From contig NZ_KE383993.1 in NCBI RefSeq assembly GCF_000423245.1, positions 640,159 through 704,158 on the forward strand: a stretch of 64,000 nt of DNA, in the 5' to 3' direction. Both the position numbers and the translations under genes were made by a program. Positions 58,314 through 64,000 of this stretch are shown here, one piece after another (within the stretch, counting starts at the first letter, position 1; every line of letters begins with the position of its first letter). Source of the stretch: Ligilactobacillus ceti DSM 22408. Lineage in GTDB: Bacteria > Bacillota > Bacilli > Lactobacillales > Lactobacillaceae. The notes beneath the pieces were generated by a model that had not been told where the DNA came from, ran no database searches, and saw only the letters and a list, made by a program, of their open reading frames with translations.

Positions 58314-58798
58314 CAAGTCTCACCTCTTTTCCTTTTTTTATCGTTACGGTCTAACAAACATGGTCGAACCATAAAAACAGCTACCATCCGAGGTCAGGAA
58401 TGCCCCGAATACAGTTAAAATAATAACATCATTTTAATAAAAATACAAAACCGTTTTCAGTAATCTTCATAAAAATAATGTTCTTTTTCATTAAAAAAAC
58501 TATAAAAATCCCGCTTTATCATTGATATATCAATATTTTCTGTTGTTTAAAAAATGTTTTGTTTTTGTTAATTTTTTCTCATAATACTCTCTTATTTTAA
58601 ATTTTCTCATAAAAAACAACCAAAAAACGATCATTTTTCACATTTAAATCAAGATCACAACAAAAAAACAGTTTCTATTACAAGTTAATCATTCAGTCCA
58701 ATTCAAATTGAATCGTTCTTTTTAATTACTCATAACAAAAACTGTCATTTAATTCATATGATCATCAACCAAAAACTCATGATGATGTTATATCTAAT
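58314..58798 (-). other. AT-rich intergenic region: atp operon leader and upstream of it
   Basis: A 485-nt stretch without a convincing gene. Its proximal part (about 58375-58420) is a GC-richer island that breaks from the very AT-rich surroundings, and on the minus strand CGGGG can pair with CCTCG nearby. The atp promoter should lie in 58420-58560, but no clear -35/-10 pair is visible. The far part (58560-58798) is A/T homopolymer-rich and holds the upp 3' region. Confidence 0.45.
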
Positions 58799-59428
58799 TT
58801 ATTTAGTACCGAAAAGTCGGTCACCTGCATCCCCTAAACCAGGAACGATATATCCATTTTCATCTAAACATTCATCTAAAGCTGCTGTATAGATATCAAT
58901 ATCAGGGTGTGCTTCTTGTAATGCTTTAATACCTTCTGGTGCAGATACTAAACATACAAAGCGGATAGAACGTGCGCCACGTTTTTTCAAAGCATCTACT
59001 GCCATGATTGCTGAACCACCTGTTGCTAACATTGGATCAACAACAATCATTTCACGACTTTCAAGATCTTCTGGCATTTTTACAAAGTATTCATGTGGTT
59101 TAAATGTTTTTTCATCACGATACATTCCCACGTGCCCAACTTTAGCAGCTGGAATTAAATCTAAAATACCATCTACCATTCCTAATCCAGCACGTAAAAT
59201 TGGTACAATAACCACTTTTTTACCTGCTAAACGTTTTGTCGTTGCCACTTTGATTGGTGTTTTAACTTGTACATCTTCAGTTGGCATATCACGACTTACT
59301 TCATAAGCCATTAAGGCTGCAATTTCATTAACGCATTGTCTAAATTCACGAGTCCCACAATTTTCGTCACGCATAATTGTTAACTTATGTTGGATCAACG
59401 GATGGTCTAAGACTTGAAATTTTCCCAT
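58799..59428 (-). CDS. upp: Uracil phosphoribosyltransferase
   Basis: A 209-aa pyrimidine salvage enzyme (uracil + PRPP to UMP). It has the PRPP loop [20 protein letters not shown] and the uracil-binding end [17 protein letters not shown]. The start was set at ATG 59428 ([13 protein letters not shown]), with AGGAG 11 nt upstream. It lies between sua5 and atpB, as in many lactobacilli, though glyA, often found here, is absent. Confidence 0.97.
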   Translation of the reverse strand: MGKFQVLDHPLIQHKLTIMRDENCGTREFRQCVNEIAALMAYEVSRDMPTEDVQVKTPIKVATTKRLAGKKVVIVPILRAGLGMVDGILDLIPAAKVGHVGMYRDEKTFKPHEYFVKMPEDLESREMIVVDPMLATGGSAIMAVDALKKRGARSIRFVCLVSAPEGIKALQEAHPDIDIYTAALDECLDENGYIVPGLGDAGDRLFGTK

Positions 59429-59500
59429 TATGAACAACACTCCTTTAATTTTCATTGCTACCTATTATATCAAAAATACCGTCCCTTTTGGAGATTTTTT

Positions 59501-60517
59501 TTAGTTTTCAAAAAAATAATTTCCAGCTGCTTTTTTCAACCGATTCATATAAGCTGCACCTACTCCTTTTTCAGGAAAACCTTGCACTAAAATATATTCC
59601 ATTTCTTCTGGAAAATAACGTAATCCTTCAAATAATTTTTGCGTAGCTGTAGTTACATCTGTCCCCAAACTAAATAACTGGATTGAGTGAGATTTAGTAG
59701 AAATCTTCGTTAAAATATTTTCAGTTGCCATAACACCAAATTGGTGCGTGTTTTTTTGAGCCCATTCCAGTGCATCTGACCATTGATTTTCATTTACAAT
59801 CACAACTTGAGCATCAGGCGCGTAATGTTTATATTTCATTCCTGGAGCTTTAGGTACTTCATTTATATCAACTTGTTTTTTCTCAGAATTAATTTCACAT
59901 CCTAAAACACTTTCTAATTCTTCGACTGTAACAGCTCCCGGGCGTAAAACAGTTGGTGTTGCTGTACTTAAATCTAAAATAGTTGACTCGACACCAACTT
60001 GTGCAGGTCCATCGTCCACAATCCCTGCAATCCGACCTTCTAAATCATGCATCACATGCTGTGCAGTTGTGGGGCTTGGTTTTCCAGATGAATTAGCTGA
60101 AGGCCCAACTAATGGTTCACCAACTAAATGAATTAATTCTCTTGTGACGGGATTATTTGGCATCCGAAACGCCGCTGTTTTTAGCCCCCCTGTCACAACA
60201 GACGGTAAACTACCTGGTTTAATTTTGAAAATCAAAGTTAAAGATCCTGGCCAAAATTTTTCAAATAACAGATTTGCCTCAGCTGGTAAATCTAAAATAT
60301 ATTTTTTAGCCATCTCTACCGAATCAACAGTTACAATTAAAGGATTATCTGATGGTCGACCTTTTGCTAAATAAACTCGTTTTACTGCTTTTTCATTTGT
60401 GGCCACCGCACCTAATCCATAAACAGTTTCAGTCGGAAATGCAACCAATTCTCCCAAACGCAACTCATTAGCAGCTTGAGATAATTCATCTGTTTGATAA
60501 TATTTTGTAATTAACAT
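59501..60517 (-). CDS. ywlC: L-threonylcarbamoyladenylate synthase (Sua5/YwlC type)
   Basis: Makes threonylcarbamoyl-AMP for t6A37 modification of tRNA. At 338 aa it has a YrdC domain (PTETVYGLGAVATN, KGRPSDNPLIV, GPSANSSGKPSPT) plus the C-terminal Sua5 domain (about 205-338, GMKYKHYAPDA at the linker). AAAGGAGG precedes ATG 60517. It follows prmC by 15 nt. Confidence 0.95.
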   Translation of the reverse strand: MLITKYYQTDELSQAANELRLGELVAFPTETVYGLGAVATNEKAVKRVYLAKGRPSDNPLIVTVDSVEMAKKYILDLPAEANLLFEKFWPGSLTLIFKIKPGSLPSVVTGGLKTAAFRMPNNPVTRELIHLVGEPLVGPSANSSGKPSPTTAQHVMHDLEGRIAGIVDDGPAQVGVESTILDLSTATPTVLRPGAVTVEELESVLGCEINSEKKQVDINEVPKAPGMKYKHYAPDAQVVIVNENQWSDALEWAQKNTHQFGVMATENILTKISTKSHSIQLFSLGTDVTTATQKLFEGLRYFPEEMEYILVQGFPEKGVGAAYMNRLKKAAGNYFFEN

Positions 60518-60532
60518 AGTATTTCCCTCCTT

Positions 60533-61372
60533 TTACATAAACTTAACTTTCAACATTCGATCATGACCATTAATATCTTTTTTTAAAGTTATTTGTGCTG
60601 TTGGATGATATTTTTCAAATAATGCAATTAAAGCTGGACCTTGTTGAAAACCAAACTCTAAATACAATTCTCCTTGCGGATTTAAATAAGGTTTAATTTC
60701 TTGAGCAATTCTACGATAAAAATATAAACCATCTTCTTTCGCAAACAATGCTCGTTCCGGTTCATATTGTAAAGTACTTTGATCCATATAACACTTTTCC
60801 TCTTCACTAATATAAGGAGGATTGGAAACAATTACATCATACTTATCTTTTAATGGCGTGAACAAATCACCAACTACACTTGTAATATCAATTGCTAACT
60901 GTTGGGCATTGGCTTGTGCTACAGCCATCGTTTCTGAAGCGATATCAGTTATCGTAACTTGCCAACCAGGTCTTTCACATTTTAAAGTTAAACCAATAGC
61001 CCCAGTCCCAGTTCCGATATCAGCTACTTTTAACACTTCGCCTGCATGGTCATCTAAAATCCACTCAACTAACTCTTCTGTTTCATATCTAGGAATTAAC
61101 GTTGCTTCATTAGTTAGAAAATCTCTTCCAAAAAAACTAGCTTTCTTCAATAAATACTGTGCCGGATAATCTTGACAATATTTTTTGATATTTTCTTGAA
61201 ATAAACTTAATTCAGAAGTTGTCATTTCAGTTTGATAATTCATCAATAAATCGGTTAATGACCAATTCATTTGACCTAACAATAATAAGTCTACTGCTTC
61301 ATGATCTTTTTGATATTCATCTACATAAGAAAAAGCCCATTGCTGGGCTTGAAAAAATGTCATCTTAGTCAT
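60533..61372 (-). CDS. prmC: Release factor glutamine methyltransferase PrmC
   Basis: A 279-aa SAM enzyme that methylates the GGQ glutamine of release factors. SAM site [15 protein letters not shown], catalytic [11 protein letters not shown]. The start overlaps the prfA stop by 8 nt, so substrate and modifier are coupled; the GGAG of the ribosome site lies inside prfA. Confidence 0.96.
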   Translation of the reverse strand: MTKMTFFQAQQWAFSYVDEYQKDHEAVDLLLLGQMNWSLTDLLMNYQTEMTTSELSLFQENIKKYCQDYPAQYLLKKASFFGRDFLTNEATLIPRYETEELVEWILDDHAGEVLKVADIGTGTGAIGLTLKCERPGWQVTITDIASETMAVAQANAQQLAIDITSVVGDLFTPLKDKYDVIVSNPPYISEEEKCYMDQSTLQYEPERALFAKEDGLYFYRRIAQEIKPYLNPQGELYLEFGFQQGPALIALFEKYHPTAQITLKKDINGHDRMLKVKFM

Positions 61373-62450
61373 TCTTTAATTGCTCCATTGCTTGCGTTTG
61401 TGCATAAACAACTAAAGCATCAATTACATCAGCTAATTCACCATTCATAACCCGGTCAAGTTTATTAAGACTTAATCCAATCCGGTGATCTGTAACCCGG
61501 TTTTGTGGATAATTATATGTTCTAATCCGTTCAGAACGATCACCTGTCCCAACAGCTGATTTCCGGTTAGCAGCATATTCAGCTTGTTCTTTAGAAGCAT
61601 AAAAATCATACACACGTGCTTTCATGATTTTCATAGCTTTTTCCCGGTTTTGTTGTTGTGAACGTTGATCTTGCATTGCAACTACAATCCCTGTTGGTAA
61701 GTGAGTTAAACGAACAGCAGATGATGTTTTATTAATATGTTGCCCACCAGCACCTGAAGCACGATAAACATCAACACGTAAATCTTTTGGATCGATTTCA
61801 ATTTCAACATCTTCTTCTTCCGGCATAACAACAACAGTCGCTGTTGATGTATGAACACGACCGGATGATTCTGTTACTGGAATCCGTTGCACACGGTGTG
61901 CACCACTTTCGAATTTAAGTTTAGACCAAACTTTATTACCGTTAATTAATAACACGATTTCTTTAAAACCGCCCGCTTCTGTAACACGTTTATCTAAAAC
62001 TTCAACTGTCCAACCTTGTGTTTCAGCATACTTTGTATACATTGTAAATAAATCAACCGCAAACAAACTAGCTTCATCACCACCGGCAGCCCCACGAATT
62101 TCCATAATAATGTTTTTGTCATCATTAGGGTCTTTTGGTAATAATAAAATTTTAATTTCTTCTTCTAATTGAGCTTTCATAACTTTGCTATCTGCTAATT
62201 CTTGTTTAACCATTTCTTTCATTTCATCGTCATCAAGACCAGCATTTAACATTTCTTCGTCATCACTAACAACTTGACTTACTTCGCGATATTCATTGTA
62301 TTTTTCAACAGTTTCGCGTAAGTCGGCCATTTCTTTAGATAAGTTCATAAAACGTTTTGTATCAGAAATCACATCTGGATCAGATAATAATTCACCTAAT
62401 TCTTCGTAATGATCTTCTAAAGCTTGTAATTTTTCAAATAATTCGTTCAT
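61365..62450 (-). CDS. prfA: Peptide chain release factor 1
   Basis: RF1 terminates translation at UAA and UAG. The 361-aa protein has the codon-reading PxT tripeptide as PVT in [17 protein letters not shown] and the GGQ motif in [16 protein letters not shown]. It lies between tdk and prmC. Confidence 0.98.
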   Translation of the reverse strand: MNELFEKLQALEDHYEELGELLSDPDVISDTKRFMNLSKEMADLRETVEKYNEYREVSQVVSDDEEMLNAGLDDDEMKEMVKQELADSKVMKAQLEEEIKILLLPKDPNDDKNIIMEIRGAAGGDEASLFAVDLFTMYTKYAETQGWTVEVLDKRVTEAGGFKEIVLLINGNKVWSKLKFESGAHRVQRIPVTESSGRVHTSTATVVVMPEEEDVEIEIDPKDLRVDVYRASGAGGQHINKTSSAVRLTHLPTGIVVAMQDQRSQQQNREKAMKIMKARVYDFYASKEQAEYAANRKSAVGTGDRSERIRTYNYPQNRVTDHRIGLSLNKLDRVMNGELADVIDALVVYAQTQAMEQLKND

Positions 62451-62473
62451 CGTTTACTCCTTAATTCTTTATC

Positions 62474-63046
62474 TTACTTAATAATCGGATCTTTATAATG
62501 TTTACGGCAAACTGGATAATATGATTCATTACCACCAATCATAATTTGTTCACCCGCATAAACTGGTTTGCCATCATGCATCCTTAAATTCATCGTTGCT
62601 TTTTTATGACAGAACCAACAAATTGTTTTCATTTCTTCAATCTTATCTGCATATAATAGTAGATACTGAGAACCTTCAAACAATTCATTCATAAAATCAT
62701 TCTTTAATCCAAAGGCCATCACCGGGATATCTAAACGATCAACAATTTCAGCCAACTCTAAAACATGATGTTTTTTCAAAAATTGTGATTCGTCAATTAA
62801 AATACACGCTGCCTTTGTATTCATTTTTTTAACTTCTTCAAAAATATTTGTTTCATCAAAAATCGGATATGCATCACGTCGTAAACCTACTCGACTGGAC
62901 ACTGTTCCTACCTTATCACGGTTATCTAAACCGCTTGTCATAATAATAACATCTTTATTTTGTTCTTCGTAATTATGTGCTACTTTTAAAATTTCAATTG
63001 TTTTACCACTGTTCATTGCACCATAACGGTAGAATAACTGCGCCAC
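62474..63046 (-). CDS. tdk: Thymidine kinase (GTG start)
   Basis: A 190-aa type II thymidine kinase in the dTMP salvage path. P-loop [25 protein letters not shown] catalytic region, Zn-binding CWFC and CRKH pairs. The start was set at GTG 63046 (MAQLFYRYG), with GGAG 8 nt upstream; earlier in-frame GTG codons lie within that site. First gene of the tdk-prfA-prmC-ywlC-upp run. Confidence 0.96.
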   Translation of the reverse strand: MAQLFYRYGAMNSGKTIEILKVAHNYEEQNKDVIIMTSGLDNRDKVGTVSSRVGLRRDAYPIFDETNIFEEVKKMNTKAACILIDESQFLKKHHVLELAEIVDRLDIPVMAFGLKNDFMNELFEGSQYLLLYADKIEEMKTICWFCHKKATMNLRMHDGKPVYAGEQIMIGGNESYYPVCRKHYKDPIIK

Positions 63047-63188
63047 ATTCACCACTCCAAATTTTTTCTTTACACTCCAGTATAGCTGATTTTGGAAAGA
63101 ATTTCATCTGTACGAGAAAAACTTTTCTGATTATAATTAATTTTGTTTAAAATTGGTGCATTAAAAAGTCATTATGATATTATATTGA

Positions 63189-63217
63189 TTGACACGTTTT
63201 TTGAAAGATTATCTAAA
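63189..63217 (+). promoter_or_regulatory. murT promoter
   Basis: TTGACA (63189-63194) and TCTAAA (63212-63217) are 17 nt apart, about 28 nt before the murT start. Confidence 0.6.
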
Positions 63218-63244
63218 TAAAAAACAAATCGGAGGATAAATACC

Positions 63245-64000
63245 ATGTCATTAAAAAGTTCCCTAGCAATTACAGCAGGCCGTTTTTCACAATGGTTTTT
63301 AAAAACATTTACAAACGGCGGAACATCTTTTCCAGGTAAGCTAACATTAAAATTAGATCCTGAAGTTTTAAAAACACTCGCTAAAAATTATGAAGTGATT
63401 ATTATTACTGGTACAAACGGAAAAACTTTAACAACAGCCTTAACTGTTAAAGTATTAAAAAACAAATATTCCCAAGTTCTTACTAACCCTAGCGGTTCAA
63501 ATATGGAACAAGGTATCGTTTCAGCTTTCTTATCAAATAAAAAAGCTAAAAACGGAAAAAATATTGCTGTTTTAGAAACAGATGAAGCTAATGTACCAAT
63601 TATTACAAATTATATTACACCAACTGCTTTTGTTTTAACTAATATTTTCCGTGATCAAATGGATCGTTTTGGAGAAATTTATACAACTAATAATTTAATT
63701 TTAGAAGGTATTAAAAAAGCTCCGCAAGCTACAATTATCGCGAACGGAGATACTCCTTTATTTAACAATTTAAACTTACCAAATCCCGTTCTTTACTACG
63801 GTTTTGATTATCAAGAAGAAAAGGAAACAACCATCCCAGCCAATACAGATGGCTTACTTTGTCCAAATTGTCAGCATGTTTTACATTATTTAAAACATTC
63901 CTATGCTAACCTTGGTCAATATTACTGTCCAAGTTGTGATTTTAAACGACCTAAACTAACTTATAAAGTAACCAGCATTCATAAACAAACACCAACATCT
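63245..64000 (+). CDS. murT: Lipid II isoglutaminyl synthase subunit MurT (partial, 3' end outside window)
   Basis: MurT and GatD amidate the D-glutamate of lipid II to D-isoglutamine. These 252 codons show a Mur-ligase-like core: IIITGTNGKTLTTALT (P-loop), TNPSGSNMEQGI, LETDEANVP and LTNIFRDQMDRFGE. A Cys4 zinc ribbon (CPNC and CPSC, 31 residues apart) marks MurT. GGAGG lies before ATG 63245. gatD should follow outside the window. Confidence 0.95.
   Translation, partial: MSLKSSLAITAGRFSQWFLKTFTNGGTSFPGKLTLKLDPEVLKTLAKNYEVIIITGTNGKTLTTALTVKVLKNKYSQVLTNPSGSNMEQGIVSAFLSNKKAKNGKNIAVLETDEANVPIITNYITPTAFVLTNIFRDQMDRFGEIYTTNNLILEGIKKAPQATIIANGDTPLFNNLNLPNPVLYYGFDYQEEKETTIPANTDGLLCPNCQHVLHYLKHSYANLGQYYCPSCDFKRPKLTYKVTSIHKQTPTS

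Noticed and set aside
58310-58387. 25-codon reading frame (MVAVFMVRP...) ending over the atpB start
   Set aside because: The coupling-like overlap is tempting, but there is no ribosome site before its ATG and no recognisable product; kept only as part of the leader.
60822-61169. 115-codon frame antisense to prmC
   Set aside because: Shadow of prmC on the other strand; no start signals.

Overview
This window is AT-rich chromosomal DNA from a member of the Lactobacillales, most probably the Lactobacillaceae (including the former Leuconostocaceae). Three things point there. Gene order matches lactic acid bacteria: DUF3397-mraZ-rsmH-ftsL-pbp-mraY-murD-murG-divIB, mreBCD-minCD, valS-folC-radC, thiI-iscS-ezrA-rpsD-rarA, and tdk-prfA-prmC-sua5-upp-atpBEFHAGDC-DUF1146-murA. 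Small families typical of the order are present (DUF3397, DUF4044, DUF2969, DUF1146). The D-Ala ligase has Phe at the position that separates D-Ala-D-Lac from D-Ala-D-Ala enzymes. I cannot fix the genus from sequence alone. Most genes lie on the minus strand; the exceptions are the DUF4044 gene, rpsD-rarA-6S RNA-uspA, sulP and murT.

Layout. 1-8.5 kb: the division and cell-wall (dcw) cluster, with a MraZ operator in front of mraZ. 8.6-11.1 kb: a 39-aa membrane protein, a TPP-riboswitch-controlled thiamine transporter subunit (thiT) and cardiolipin synthase. 11.2-15.2 kb: mreB-mreC-mreD-minC-minD. 15.3-22.9 kb: a cold-shock protein, murE, radC, a HAD phosphatase, folC, and valS under a T-box. 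22.9-29.2 kb: one 2076-aa surface protein, the only clearly accessory gene. 29.3-33.8 kb: thiI, iscS, a 44-aa membrane protein and ezrA. 34-37 kb (plus strand): rpsD, rarA, a probable 6S RNA and uspA. 37-39.5 kb: ddl, a 54-aa unknown protein and an EamA transporter. 39.7-45.1 kb: sufB-U-S-D-C and an ArsC/Spx-like gene. 45.2-48.1 kb: rodA, DUF2969, yidD and a second mreB (mbl-like). 48.4-50 kb: sulP. 50.1-58.3 kb: murA, DUF1146 and the ATP synthase operon. 58.8-63 kb: upp, sua5, prmC, prfA and tdk. From 63.2 kb: murT, cut by the window edge.

The main theme is envelope growth. Precursor synthesis (murA, murE, murD, ddl, mraY, murG), isoglutamine amidation (murT), polymerases (the pbp and rodA), two MreB filaments and division factors (ftsL, divIB, ezrA, minCD) all occur here. 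Ddl Phe259 predicts D-lactate-ended precursors and so intrinsic glycopeptide resistance. Sulfur metabolism appears twice, as SUF Fe-S assembly and as IscS-ThiI tRNA thiolation.

I found no CRISPR array, insertion sequence, prophage, rRNA or tRNA. Nothing here convincingly amounts to an undescribed multi-gene system. The best leads are regulatory: the 10-bp-phased MraZ boxes, a complete three-state TPP switch, a terminator that carries the radC ribosome site, and the hairpin between mreB and mreC. After those come the giant surface protein with an unusual LPLDG anchor, and three small proteins.
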